Part shown: one piece after another, positions 28,774-37,224 of the stretch
Layout: every line of letters begins with the position of its first letter
How positions within the stretch are numbered: the first letter of the stretch is position 1
From: Rhizobium sp. Root1334
GTDB taxonomy: Bacteria > Pseudomonadota > Alphaproteobacteria > Rhizobiales > Rhizobiaceae
NCBI RefSeq assembly: GCF_001426665.1
Contig: NZ_LMEY01000010.1
Span: 1 to 60,449, forward strand
DNA: 60,449 bases
Reading direction: 5' to 3'
The notes under the pieces: generated by a model
The model's database searches: none
Told to the model about the DNA's origin: nothing
The model's input: only the letters and a program-made list of their open reading frames with translations
Program-made: the position numbers and the translations under genes

Positions 28774-29025
28774 TCACGTAACGTCACCGGGCCCGTAATA
28801 GACTTTTGTCCAGACAACGGACCATTCATCCGAGCCGCCTTCATCATAGACGTAGCGGCCATCCCCGGAGAGCTCTTCGCGCCAAGGATCCATGGTCAAC
28901 CATGCCGGCGGGGCTATTCCGGGTAACTTCAACAACTGAAGAACGTCGTGAAGCTCCGGCAGCGTTGTGACCTTTTGTACGTCCTGCAAACCGCTAGCTC
29001 TGATTGTCCAGGCATAATGCGTCAT
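28774..29025 (-). CDS. Hypothetical protein, 83 residues
   Basis: The ATG at 29025 has AAGGA nine bases upstream. The product is acidic with aromatic residues (DEWSVVWTKVYYGPG) and a PELHDVLQLLKLPG helix. No signal or membrane segment. Not recognised; it lies in a row of small unknown minus-strand genes. Confidence 0.5.
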   Translation of the reverse strand: MTHYAWTIRASGLQDVQKVTTLPELHDVLQLLKLPGIAPPAWLTMDPWREELSGDGRYVYDEGGSDEWSVVWTKVYYGPGDVT

Positions 29026-29227
29026 CGTGCGGTTTCCTTCCAGTCGGATCGACGCGGTGATGGAGTATTGGCCCTACCTTGGATGAAGAAGCCTCCACTG
29101 TTTCTGGCCTGCCGAGACGCGACACGCCAACCGCTCGCCCTTACGTTCCTAGAGGCAACCGCCTTCGCGTCCATACGTGGACGGTCTGGGCCCGAATGAT
29201 TCTCAATTACGAAAACGTAATGCATGA

Positions 29228-29500
29228 TCAAACGACCTTGCCGATCGGCTCCATGGTTTCCACCAGCCTCTCAAGCGCGCAACCTCGGTCATTCAAAATA
29301 TCGAGGAGGGCTCCGATCTGCACCGGGCGAAGCAAAACCCTATAGACAATCGTATACTGCGGAAGCTTTCGAGTGGGATCTTCGAGGAGGAAGAGACGAT
29401 GACGACGCGCTTCTTCATAGGCCCGAGCTTCGTCCGACACATAGGACAAGGAACTCCCAGCTCCTAAGGTGTAAGCGTAAATCGTAAATCCGTCGGGCAT
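29228..29500 (-). CDS. Hypothetical protein, 90 residues
   Basis: GAGG lies six bases before the ATG at 29500. The sequence looks like a small globular protein (TIVYRVLLRPVQIGALLDILN). Its upstream region holds the motif copy at 29623-29655, about 120 bases away. Family not recognised. Confidence 0.52.
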   Translation of the reverse strand: MPDGFTIYAYTLGAGSSLSYVSDEARAYEEARRHRLFLLEDPTRKLPQYTIVYRVLLRPVQIGALLDILNDRGCALERLVETMEPIGKVV

Positions 29501-29913
29501 TTCAGACCTCGTGATACCTAACCTTCTTTTTTCAGCGCTGGCGCTGATCGCGAGACACCCCTACTGTCAATATAACTCTTGAGGAGCATCCCTCCATCCG
29601 GCTTCGGCCCTCTAACAAGCCAAGACCTTTGGAATGAATTTCAAGGCAAAGGTCCTAGCGAGGTTGCAAACAACGAGTTTTTGCCCCAAATTTGTTTAAA
29701 CGACAGGTCCTTTTGTTATCGCGCGAGATTCACCCCCACCACAAAACGGCTCATGCCTGGACGAGATAGAGAACAGGTTGGGATGGGGGTAAAACGATCA
29801 GGTCCCGTTGACGATCTGCGCGGTCAAATTCAGAGTATACAGCGCTATGGTACGCATGCCTGCGTGCTTTCAGGTGATGGGCGCTAGATAGCTTCGCTCG
29901 GAAGGAGTCCCAC
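29501..29913. other. Intergenic region between two divergent small genes
   Basis: About 410 bases with no supported gene. It includes the bipartite motif copy at 29623-29655. A further AGGTCC near 29705 may be a stray half-site. Confidence 0.4.
29623..29655 (-). promoter_or_regulatory. Bipartite operator-like motif, copy 2 (weaker)
   Basis: AGACCTTTGGAA (29623-29634) is a degraded version of the 12-base palindrome; GCAAAGGTCC (29646-29655) is identical to the partner in copy 1 and is spaced by 11 bases. It is upstream of the minus-strand gene at 29500 and the plus-strand gene at 29914. Confidence 0.45.
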
Positions 29914-30345
29914 ATGACGACGGGCCGAAAATTTGTCCAGTCTCAACTCGGCATTCTCTTGAGCGTATTCCTTGCGGCAACGCCCTACACAGTGAAGGTT
30001 TCGGGTTTTACCCTTGAGCTTGCCCCCCATTCTGTTTTTGCAAAAGATGGCAATAACGGAAATGGAAATGGCGGCGGCAATGGAAACGGTGGGGGCAACG
30101 GGAACGGCGGCGGCAATGGCAATCAGGGCGCGGGCAAAAGCGAGACCCGGGGAAACTCCCAAGGCGCGAAGGGTCAGGGTTCGCAAGGCAAGACCGGTTC
30201 TGCAGGACTATCTGTTCGCCATAGCGACGGGATCAGCGAGGTCGTGCGCAATGGCCGATATATCATGAAGGATTCCAAAGGGCGCACTATCGTGAACCGG
30301 CAGGCCACCCTCGCAGATGAGATTCGTCTGAGATTTCTGCATTAA
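29914..30345 (+). CDS. Exported Gly/Asn-rich protein
   Basis: A 143-residue protein with AAGGAG upstream. An N-terminal hydrophobic segment ends near FAKDG, consistent with a signal peptide; then comes a low-complexity NGNGGGNGNGGG repeat (about 46-72), a Ser/Gly/Gln linker and a C-terminal folded piece (VVRNGRYIMKDSKGRTIVNR). A second exported protein at 35743 shares the AKDGNGN start and Gly-rich repeat. Function unknown; a surface or matrix role is only a guess. Confidence 0.65.
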   Translation: MTTGRKFVQSQLGILLSVFLAATPYTVKVSGFTLELAPHSVFAKDGNNGNGNGGGNGNGGGNGNGGGNGNQGAGKSETRGNSQGAKGQGSQGKTGSAGLSVRHSDGISEVVRNGRYIMKDSKGRTIVNRQATLADEIRLRFLH

Positions 30346-30410
30346 AACTGATGGCGTGCGTCTCGAAGACATTCGGCGGCCCTGAACTCGGGGATTTGCA
30401 GCAAGTTGGA

Positions 30411-30596
30411 TTACTGTTTGCCGGTCGCGCCTTCAAGTTTTGACTGGAGAAATGCCATTGGCTCCTTGATCGTGATCGGCCCTCCAGACGTTAGAATCCG
30501 CGTGAGTTTGTGCTCATCTGCCGGATAAATGACAATCAGCTGATTAACGTTCACGTATATTTTTTCATCGGTATCAGATGTCAGCTCAAGCCACAT
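30411..30596 (-). CDS. Small protein, 61 residues, FlbD-like fold suspected
   Basis: AGGAG lies seven bases before the ATG at 30596. The short beta-rich sequence (MWLELTSDTDEKIYVNVNQL then RILTSGGPITIKEPMAFL) resembles the layout of small FlbD-like proteins, where strands with a residue-specific NxxQI turn are followed by a helix. The resemblance is weak and no flagellar genes are nearby. Confidence 0.55.
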   Translation of the reverse strand: MWLELTSDTDEKIYVNVNQLIVIYPADEHKLTRILTSGGPITIKEPMAFLQSKLEGATGKQ

Positions 30597-30679
30597 GGCA
30601 GCGCTCCTAGGTCGTCTCGTTGAAACCACTTTTGACGCGGCCCCTGGACTACGCGAGGTCGAGCTGTGAATGGTGCACG

Positions 30680-30859
30680 CTATTTGTTCTGCTCGAAGTG
30701 AGGGCTGCCAACCGGCAAGACCACCGTTACCTGTCGTTTAGGCGGTCCGGCCATGCTCGTGGAGAGCACTGCCAGGGTCAGTCCGGCCATCACAAGAAAA
30801 ATAACGAAGAAAACCCCGCCTAGTGAGGAACTGGACTTTGGCGTGTGTTGATATGACAT
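30680..30859 (-). CDS. 59-residue single-pass membrane protein
   Basis: Starting at the ATG at 30859: a polar N-terminus (MSYQHTPKSSSSLGG), one hydrophobic helix (VFFVIFLVMAGLTLAVL) and a polar tail with PPKRQVTVVLPVG. The ribosome site is poor (GAG at distance), so this rests on the clean membrane-protein layout and on a same-strand run of similar small genes. Confidence 0.45.
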   Translation of the reverse strand: MSYQHTPKSSSSLGGVFFVIFLVMAGLTLAVLSTSMAGPPKRQVTVVLPVGSPHFEQNK

Positions 30860-30899
30860 TTGTTGATCTCAGTGAGGGGCGGGGGGCAGGCGTGACGAA

Positions 30900-30928
30900 G
30901 CAGGGCGGCACGTCGCGTACCGCCCTGC
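30900..30928 (-). terminator. Hairpin downstream of the 24-residue gene
   Basis: GCAGGGCGG (30900-30908) pairs with CCGCCCTGC (30920-30928) around an 11-base loop, a few bases after the stop at 30935. There is no strong T tract, so termination may be inefficient. Confidence 0.45.
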
Positions 30929-30934
30929 CAAAAT

Positions 30935-31009
30935 TTAGGCGAACCCAATAAACGACAGGATTGCGCCGATGATTACAATTGCTCCAACGAGCCAGATCAA
31001 ACTGTTCAT
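30935..31009 (-). CDS. 24-residue membrane microprotein
   Basis: AAGGAG lies seven bases before the ATG at 31009, and the frame ends at 30935. The product is almost wholly one hydrophobic helix (MNSLIWLVGAIVIIGAI then LSFIGFA). Similar tiny single-helix proteins are frequent in rhizobial genomes. The strong ribosome site makes translation likely. Function unknown. Confidence 0.65.
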   Translation of the reverse strand: MNSLIWLVGAIVIIGAILSFIGFA

Positions 31010-31053
31010 TGCATATCTCCTTCACGGCGATCATGTCACCGGACCGGTTACCG

Positions 31054-31449
31054 TTACTGGATCACCTGGACAACAGTCCGTGTCTGTGGGTCGACGATGA
31101 CACGCTGCTCATTGACGATCGTGTAGGAATAACGGGGATCCTCCGCGATCGGCATCAGAACCACCTCTTGCGGTAATGGCTTCCCGACGACGATAGGCTG
31201 TTCGAGGACAACTGAACGCTGTACAGGCTGCTGTCGAACGTAGGTGACAACACGTTCCGGTGGGGGATCAATGACAGCGCCCGCGATCGCGCCGGCGACG
31301 CCACCAACTGCAGCGCCCACGGGACCGCCGACGATTGCGCCAGTGATCGCACCACCAGCCGCCCCGGTAACTGCGCCGTCTTCTGCAACAGCGGCGCCGC
31401 CGAGCAGCATTGTGGCGAGGGCTGATGCGAGAATGAGTTTCGTTTTCAT
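31054..31449 (-). CDS. Exported DUF1236-type protein
   Basis: A 131-residue protein with a signal peptide (MKTKLILASALATMLLGGAAVA), a glycine-zipper-like Gly/Ala-rich region (about 25-60), and a C-terminal part with PLPQEVVLMPI, YSYTIVNEQRVIVDPQTRTVVQVI, which matches DUF1236. AGGAG lies six bases before the ATG. Function is unknown. Two copies of the palindromic motif lie 63 and 107 bases upstream. Confidence 0.78.
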   Translation of the reverse strand: MKTKLILASALATMLLGGAAVAEDGAVTGAAGGAITGAIVGGPVGAAVGGVAGAIAGAVIDPPPERVVTYVRQQPVQRSVVLEQPIVVGKPLPQEVVLMPIAEDPRYSYTIVNEQRVIVDPQTRTVVQVIQ

Positions 31450-31511
31450 AACAGGCTCCTTTTTCCGTTTACAGCAGCACAACGTCATCCTTGGAAAGCT
31501 GTTCCCGCCTA

Positions 31512-31567
31512 GGGCTACAGTCCGGCTTCTATGAGACGAACGCCAGAAAATGGTAGGGCTAAAGTCC
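31512..31567. promoter_or_regulatory. Operator-like palindrome, copies 3 and 4
   Basis: GGGCTACAGTCC (31512-31523) and GGGCTAAAGTCC (31556-31567) lie 44 bases apart centre to centre, about four helical turns, between the divergent DUF1236 gene and the 30-residue gene. The GCAAAGGTCC partner is absent here. Confidence 0.58.
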
Positions 31568-31659
31568 TGTATCGACACAGTAAACGTCGGTCCCAAATCA
31601 TCCTGGGGAACAAATTCCGGTGCGTTCTATTCACGGTGGATTGAACATAGGAGCCGACG

Positions 31660-31752
31660 ATGGACACAAGTTTGCATGAAGCCCGCTGGCTTTTGATACC
31701 GATCGTGGGACTGATCTTTGCAATGCTAGCGACTGGTCTGCTGGCAGGTTGA
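31660..31752 (+). CDS. 30-residue membrane microprotein
   Basis: AGGAG lies six bases upstream of the ATG at 31660. The product has a short polar start (MDTSLHEARW) and one hydrophobic helix (LLIPIVGLIFAMLATGLL) ending in AG. It is divergent from the DUF1236 gene with two motif copies between them, and convergent with the response regulator, whose end lies 11 bases away. Function unknown. Confidence 0.6.
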   Translation: MDTSLHEARWLLIPIVGLIFAMLATGLLAG

Positions 31753-31763
31753 ACCGCAGCTCC

Positions 31764-32408
31764 CTAGACGAGAGTGCGATTGCGGAGGACCATCGCAGCT
31801 TCCGTTCTGTTGCTGGTGCCGAGTTTTGCAAAAATATGGGTCATATGCTGTTTGATTGTCTTCTCGTGGACGCCGAGCCGGAGCGCTATCCGCTTGTTGC
31901 TGAGCCCTTCCGCAACTAGGTCCAGGACCTCGTGCTCGCGGCTCGTCAATTCGTTGATCGGATTGGGCTGCTTTGCCAAGGCGGCGGCCGATGCCATGTT
32001 GGAGAGCAGCCGCGCTGACAGGGTCGGGGATACATATGTCTCCCCGGCAGCGACCGATTTGACTATGTCCGCCAGCACCCGTGATCCGACGCCCTTTAAA
32101 ACATAGGCCTTCGCCCCCTTGTCCAGGGCGCTCATGACGTCGTCGCTTGTTTCCGAGACTGTCAGCATCATTATCTTTTGCTCGGAGTTGATTTCCAGGA
32201 TAGGCAGGATCGCATTCAGCCCACCGCCTGGCATCGAAATATCCATGAGCAGGATGTCGGGCTTCAGGGCGGCGCATATCTCAAGCGCGTCCTCCCTTGT
32301 TGAGCCTTCACCAACTATTTTGAAACCTTGGACTTCCGAAAGAATTCGCATGACGCCTTCACGGAAAAGCGGGTGATCGTCGATGACCGCAATTGTTATC
32401 TCTGCCAT
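31764..32408 (-). CDS. NarL/LuxR-family response regulator
   Basis: A 214-residue regulator. The receiver has DDHPLFREG, phospho-acceptor Asp in ILLMDISMPG and Lys in AYVLKGV; the C-terminal LuxR-type helix-turn-helix is LTSREHEVLDLVAEGLSNKR through VHEKTIKQHMTHIFAKLG. Its ATG at 32408 overlaps the kinase stop (TGATG), so the pair is coupled. Regulators of this class bind short palindromes, and it sits centrally among the repeated palindromic motifs. Confidence 0.92.
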   Translation of the reverse strand: MAEITIAVIDDHPLFREGVMRILSEVQGFKIVGEGSTREDALEICAALKPDILLMDISMPGGGLNAILPILEINSEQKIMMLTVSETSDDVMSALDKGAKAYVLKGVGSRVLADIVKSVAAGETYVSPTLSARLLSNMASAAALAKQPNPINELTSREHEVLDLVAEGLSNKRIALRLGVHEKTIKQHMTHIFAKLGTSNRTEAAMVLRNRTLV

Positions 32409-33808
32409 CACGAGGGCTCCATTTCATCTAGGTTTAAGGACATGCACAACTCGGTTCCCCGGTCAGATGTCTTCAATTCAAATGTTCCCCCAAGGCTTTC
32501 AACCCGTTCTCGCAGGCCCGACAAGCCAAGGCTGGACGTTTTCATTTTGGTTGGGTCAAAACCTGGACCGCGATCGCCGGCTTTAACAGAGACAGTTTTT
32601 CCCTCGTAGGTCTGGATGACATATTGCCCCGCGCCTCCGCCATGACGATAGCCGTTGTTGAGCGCCTCCTGCAGAAACCGGAACACGCAGATTTTCGCTG
32701 AGATCGAGAGTTGGGGAGATGTCGGAGATAGGGACAGCTCGACATGCGTGCCTGTGCGCTCACTATGGGCTTTGAGCGCGCGTTGAATAACTTCCCGAAG
32801 GTTGGCGCCTTCTATCTGCGGAAGCACGAGACCGCTGCAGATCGTCCGGATTTCTTGCATCGCATCATCCAAACTGGATTTGATCGATGTGATTTCCGAG
32901 TCCCGCACCGTCCGCGAAGTTCGGGGATTGCTGATAGCCTCGCTGTCCACCTTCAGTGCTGCCAGGGCGACAAGCTGTGCCGGTCCATCATGAAGTTCCG
33001 CCCCCAGGCGTCGCAGATACCGTTCATTGAGGGCTGTTGTGCGCTCGCTCGCCCGCTGGAGCTTCGCACTCAATTCGCCGTTTTGCGACAGAAGTTCAGA
33101 CAGCTCTTGAATGCGACGCTTCAGCGCCTTGTCCTGACTGTCGATGATCTTGCTGCCTCTAAACACGAGGGCCGACAGAATTGCGAAAAAAGACATCGTG
33201 AATGCTATGACAGCGAGCCAGCTCTGCAAGCGGGCGTGGTTCAGACTTTGCTGAAGGTCGATGGCGATTTCATAAAACTCCAGGACGCCGACGACCTCAC
33301 CCGACCAAGGCTGGAGGACCGGATTGTAAATTTCGAGCACCGGCAGGCCGCTATCGCGCACGGTCTCACTGCCTACATCGTCGGCGTGGTCGAATTCGGC
33401 AACCATCGTTCCTGTTAATGCCGTCTGCAGTCCATCGCTGATCGGTAGTTTTCGTCCGATCAGAGCTTTTTCGTTTGAATATAGAATAGTGCCATCGGGA
33501 CGCCACAGACGAAACGACAATAGCCGTTTTCCCAGTGTGCCCTGGCCCAAAGTCTCGTCGAGTGCTCGTTGCACCGATTCGCTGAGGTCGTTGTTGGTTT
33601 GCATGTCTGGTAAGAGGGGCGCAATGACACTGTCGACGTATAGAGCGGTCGCAGCCCCGGTATTCCTGGTGACTGCAGCTTCAATCAGACTGGTAACGAA
33701 CGCTCCGACTATGATCGTCGCCCCGAGAGACACCAAACCTCCGATGAGGAGAAACTGTTGGGCCAGACTGGGGGTATTCCAGCGGTAACGCTCCGCGAAC
33801 AACCGCAT
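32408..33808 (-). CDS. Membrane sensor histidine kinase, NarX-like (HisKA_3)
   Basis: A 466-residue kinase. Two membrane helices (about 17-40 and 200-222) enclose a periplasmic sensor of some 155 residues; a coiled-coil linker leads to the HisKA_3 motif with the phospho-acceptor His in LGAELHDGPAQLVALA, then an ATPase domain (FLQEALNNGYRHGGG, GDRGPGFD, GLSGLRERV). The start at 33808 has GGAG 11 bases upstream; one 16 codons earlier (33856) is possible. The periplasmic ligand cannot be predicted. Confidence 0.88.
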   Translation of the reverse strand: MRLFAERYRWNTPSLAQQFLLIGGLVSLGATIIVGAFVTSLIEAAVTRNTGAATALYVDSVIAPLLPDMQTNNDLSESVQRALDETLGQGTLGKRLLSFRLWRPDGTILYSNEKALIGRKLPISDGLQTALTGTMVAEFDHADDVGSETVRDSGLPVLEIYNPVLQPWSGEVVGVLEFYEIAIDLQQSLNHARLQSWLAVIAFTMSFFAILSALVFRGSKIIDSQDKALKRRIQELSELLSQNGELSAKLQRASERTTALNERYLRRLGAELHDGPAQLVALAALKVDSEAISNPRTSRTVRDSEITSIKSSLDDAMQEIRTICSGLVLPQIEGANLREVIQRALKAHSERTGTHVELSLSPTSPQLSISAKICVFRFLQEALNNGYRHGGGAGQYVIQTYEGKTVSVKAGDRGPGFDPTKMKTSSLGLSGLRERVESLGGTFELKTSDRGTELCMSLNLDEMEPS

Positions 33809-34236
33809 GATCGATTCAGCTCCCAAACGCACGATGTTACTCCGGCGCGCTATCAATCGTCACAAAGTAAGGCGTCGAGGCTATTCGTCAATAACGCAGG
33901 ACCGACAGAAAAAGTATACGTCGCAACGTCGAAGGGGGAATTGCTGAGCCGAAGCTGCCGTCTTAAACCTTGTGTAACGTTTCCGGGTCGCTCCAGGTAG
34001 ACGATCTGGACTTTCAGCGCGTTAAAGACGGCTGCATATCCGCCAGGTCATCGCTTTTGAACACACACCCTTCCTGGGACTGGAATCCGCTGACACTTTC
34101 GTGTCAGCCGGACCTGGAGCACCGCCGAGCTCGATCCCTGGACTAATGTCGCCGCCCGCATACGACCAAAGCCTAAGGCGCGCGGGTTGGATATCGGCCA
34201 ATATAACCCCGAATGGCAAAAAAACCGGAGCAAGTC
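33809..34236. other. Intergenic region with hairpin
   Basis: About 430 bases without a supported gene. It holds a perfect hairpin GCTGACAC-TTTC-GTGTCAGC at 34089-34108 without a T tract. Nothing else is recognised. Confidence 0.4.
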
Positions 34237-34656
34237 ATGCTGATGAAAGCCGATCCGTCCTGGTGTCTCTTCCTTGAGCGCATCCATCCAACGTCCCTCG
34301 ATGAGGAGTTTACTGCGATCGAATTCGAACTGGCTTTTGCCATCAACATCCGGACGGCCCTGCGGCTGGTGGAAGCCACGCCTGCCTGTCGCCGTTTTGC
34401 CGATGTCGCGATAAGCAACGCGGTCAACTATAGCTGTTTACGGTACAGCAGGAGAAGTACCGGGGTTCTGGCCGATGCCCAACGCGCAATCGACGAGGCG
34501 TTGTGGCGCTTCATAACGGAGCTGGGCAGTTGTAAAGTGAAGGCGAAGGCCAACCCGGAACGCACCTCTGTCTACTCGACCCAGAAAACCTATCGCCGGC
34601 ATGCAAAGCCTGCGATTTTGCGACCGAGAAGCCCTGTCGCCGTCCTGGCCGGGTGA
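34237..34656 (+). CDS. Hypothetical protein, 139 residues
   Basis: GGAG lies six bases before the ATG at 34237; the open frame begins eight codons earlier. The first 95 residues look folded (FLERIHPTSLDEEFTAIEFE, RTALRLVEATPACRRFADVA), the last 40 are basic and irregular. Not recognised. Because neighbouring DNA is decaying, it may be a remnant. Confidence 0.42.
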   Translation: MLMKADPSWCLFLERIHPTSLDEEFTAIEFELAFAINIRTALRLVEATPACRRFADVAISNAVNYSCLRYSRRSTGVLADAQRAIDEALWRFITELGSCKVKAKANPERTSVYSTQKTYRRHAKPAILRPRSPVAVLAG

Positions 34657-34739
34657 ACAGTTCTAAAACCGAAGGACGCCCGGTCTGCCCCGCCACAAAG
34701 CCTGCATCCCGTAACTGCAACACATTAACGTATAGCAAG

Positions 34740-35424
34740 GCGGGTTTCGGTCTTTTCGTGCTCGTGGAGCTGATCCATGCTCGGGCGATTCGGCAAAAGG
34801 AGCCTGGTTCGCTACGCGGCCTTTACTGAGAATGACGACCTCGTCGCAGAACGAGATCGTGCTACGGTGGTGGCTGATCACGATGGTGGTGCGGCGGCCG
34901 GCCCTTGATCTTAGGGCCATAGGTGATGTTTTCCAGAATGGTCCCATCCACCAGTTCGCGATCCTGGCTGGCAAGGGCAATCTGGCGCCGCCACTTCGTG
35001 GGATCGATTCTGTCCAGCGGTATCCCGTCAACGAGAATATGTCCCTGATCGGGCTCAACAAACCGACACAGAAGATTGACGATCGTCGTTTTCCCGGCAC
35101 CTGATCGACTGATGATCGCAGTCGAGCAACCCGGGCGGATTTCAAACGTGGCGGCACGCAGCACGACCGGTCGCTCGCCTGAGCCGGGATATTTGAAGGT
35201 TACGTGGTCGAATTTGATCTGTTGGTGTAAGCCCCGGGCCGACTCGTCCCTGCCGGCGGCGGCGGCTTGTCGGAGGCATCCAACAGCCATCAGACCTCTT
35301 CAAGAGAGCCGCTCCAACCCTGCATTTGGCTCCACGCCAGATGCATGGCACGCATGTGCGGCTGCAACCGGTAGAGCAGAGCGACGAAAGCCACGATGAC
35401 CGGAACGCTCACCTCCAACAGCCA
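34740..35424 (-). pseudogene. ABC exporter (permease-ATPase) remnant
   Basis: Three broken pieces of one ABC exporter remain. The last membrane helix region (VIVAFVALLYRLQPHMRAM) ends at a stop. The nucleotide-binding start follows in another frame (FDHVTFKYPGSGERP, Walker A SRSGAGKTT, Q-loop ASQD). Then, after a jump that removes the LSGGQ signature and Walker B, comes TTIVISHHRSTISFCDEVV, the switch-histidine region. It cannot make a working transporter. Confidence 0.75.
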
Positions 35425-35464
35425 TCACGACCGCCGCCAGAAGGAGAGCTGAGTGCAGCAGCAG

Positions 35465-35540
35465 AAAAATGTGCGTATAGCACCACCGTGACGGCAATGG
35501 CCCGAAGCCCATCCAACTGCCGGTCCCGTGTATTCGGCAT
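35465..35540 (-). pseudogene. Acyltransferase-3 family N-terminal fragment
   Basis: From the ATG at 35540 (AGGGG upstream) about 24 codons read RQLDGLRAIAVTVVLYAHF, the typical first motif of OafA-like membrane acyltransferases. Similarity then stops and the ABC exporter remnant begins, so two unrelated gene ends have been joined by deletion. Confidence 0.55.
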
Positions 35541-35742
35541 AGACACCCCTCGGCGATCAGCCTTTATCAGACGCTCTCCTCGATAGTGCCCACTCGCCAG
35601 TGCCGTTCTGGCCGCTCATTGGATTTCCCGTCTTCTGTGTCGTGGAGACATGTAAAGCGTTGAGGCGGACCCTGAGACTGTCGGGCGAATTCGGCCGAAC
35701 TTTGTCCCGAGCAGCTTGATCAGCGTCTGGTCACATTAGTTT

Positions 35743-36420
35743 CTAGTTCGCAGTATCCAGTTCGGCATGGGGCGCCGGCTCCGGAAGTGTGTCGCGGATT
35801 TGATCGATCTTGCCAAACTCGGGTCCGACACCGAGGATATCCTTGGCCCTATCCAGAGCGTAGTCGGTTACAACACCGTCCTTCGTGAAGCTGGCGAGCG
35901 CGTCGCGCAATGCCTCGTCGCTCAAGGCCGGATTAGTCGGAACAACGTCGGTGCCATTCTCGGCTTCAAACTCCGCATAGGCGATTGCATAGGCTGAAAC
36001 CGCCGCCATGCGAGGATCATTCGAATTCAGATATGCATGATAGTTGCGGTTGAGCGAGTTTATTCCGGCAGTGTTGGAGTGGGCCGCCTTCACGTTGACC
36101 GTCTTTACCGATTTTTCCGCCTCGATTGCTTTGTCGGATTTCTTTCCGGATGTGAAAAGCGACTTCAGCGTCGGATTGCGGTCGGTGCGGTCAGCCTTTC
36201 CTTTTTTATCTGAGCGGGCGTCACCCGATTTACCGTGGTCGGAGCTCGCGCTACTGCCGCGGCCTCCTCCGTTGCCGTTGCCACGTCCGCCTCCGCCGTC
36301 GTTACCGTTGCCATCTTTTGCGTAGGCTACGCCTGTGATGCCAAATGTAGCGACTGCGGCTGGGGCCAGCGAGATGGTCAACGCGACGACGCTACGGCCG
36401 ATTATTTTCGTGATAGACAT
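35743..36420 (-). CDS. Exported Gly-rich protein
   Basis: A 225-residue protein with GGAG six bases before the ATG at 36420. A signal peptide ends near AYAKDG; a Gly/Asn/Arg repeat (NGNDGGGGRGNGNGGGRG) and a basic linker follow, then a helical C-terminal domain (NRNYHAYLNSNDPRMAAVSA, YAIAYAEFEAEN). The start resembles the protein at 29914. The bipartite motif lies about 117 bases upstream. Function unknown. Confidence 0.72.
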   Translation of the reverse strand: MSITKIIGRSVVALTISLAPAAVATFGITGVAYAKDGNGNDGGGGRGNGNGGGRGSSASSDHGKSGDARSDKKGKADRTDRNPTLKSLFTSGKKSDKAIEAEKSVKTVNVKAAHSNTAGINSLNRNYHAYLNSNDPRMAAVSAYAIAYAEFEAENGTDVVPTNPALSDEALRDALASFTKDGVVTDYALDRAKDILGVGPEFGKIDQIRDTLPEPAPHAELDTAN

Positions 36421-37012
36421 AAGTCTCTCCATTCAGCTTTCGCGACCCACTCTGTAAGGACGGGTCACCTTCAGTGTGAGACTAGTTGGTGCGGGGGATC
36501 GGTTCTACCGGCCCCAGACCATTACTGTTGTGTCTAGGACCTAGGTCTGGTCGATTTTCCACAAAGGTCCGGCACGCATCCAAAGGAAAAGGCGCGCCAC
36601 TGATCATCCACCGGGGCACCGGTGCTTTCGATGCGCACCCGGAAGAGATTGCCCCCCGCATTTGTCCTCCGCGCATCGCCACGATACTTCGGTTACATCA
36701 CCGGCGAAGTGTTGCCAGTCGTCGACGGTTACTGAACGGCATTGCCAACCATCGTCATTATGGTCTGATACAGCTCTTTTTCGGCCTGTCCGAGCGTCAA
36801 TGTCGCCCGATCGCAACAGCAATAGGAGAGGGCTCCAAGCGCGTCTCCCAGAAACCGGCAACGGCGATGGTGTCGCGCCGGCGACGGGGCTAGGGCCGTT
36901 AGGGATTTGCCGCTGAAGCTACGTCGTTCCTATTTGCTGAAGAACGATGCGCAATGAGCTTTGTCCGTCTCGCCATCAGCGAAGGAAATGACCAGTGGGG
37001 GGTCGATGATGG
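36421..37012. other. Intergenic region with motif copy
   Basis: Nearly 600 bases. Open frames here are on both strands, lack ribosome sites and show no family features. The bipartite motif is at 36537-36570. Confidence 0.4.
36537..36570 (-). promoter_or_regulatory. Bipartite operator-like motif, copy 5
   Basis: GGACCTAGGTCT (36537-36548) and ACAAAGGTCC (36561-36570) are separated by 12 bases, upstream of the Gly-rich exported protein. Confidence 0.58.
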
Positions 37013-37135
37013 CTAATCCTGGGCCATGGGGCGGAGCAGCGGCGTCACGCGACGGATTTGTCACCCAGCGGTTCTGGTGCTCGGCCTCCCGTGTCCGGAC
37101 CTTGAGGAAGGGCTGCTATAACCTTGCGTCTTTTC
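37013..37135 (-). pseudogene. Decayed copy of an OmpA-like C-terminus
   Basis: About 120 bases closely match the 3' end of the OmpA-like gene at 38174, including the stop. The last codons read RVTPLLRPMAQD, against RVTPLVRPVAQN in the intact gene. Further upstream the frame is shifted and similarity fades. It is the tail of a lost duplicate or paralogue. Confidence 0.72.
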
Positions 37136-37224
37136 GCGGGGGGTGACGGCGGCGATCCCAGCCACACTGGCTTGACGCTGTCAGCATCGATCGTGAGTCA
37201 AACACGCGGACAAGAGGTCCGCCG

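Noticed and set aside
30738..31034. 98-codon minus-strand frame over the microprotein region
   Set aside because: It overlaps the 24- and 59-residue frames in another phase, has no membrane or domain pattern, and its start lacks a ribosome site.
34089..34108. Perfect hairpin as a terminator
   Set aside because: No T tract on either side and no gene ends next to it.
36486..36893. 135-codon plus-strand frame
   Set aside because: Arg-rich, no start site and no domain; overlaps equally long frames on the other strand, as expected in non-coding G+C-rich DNA.
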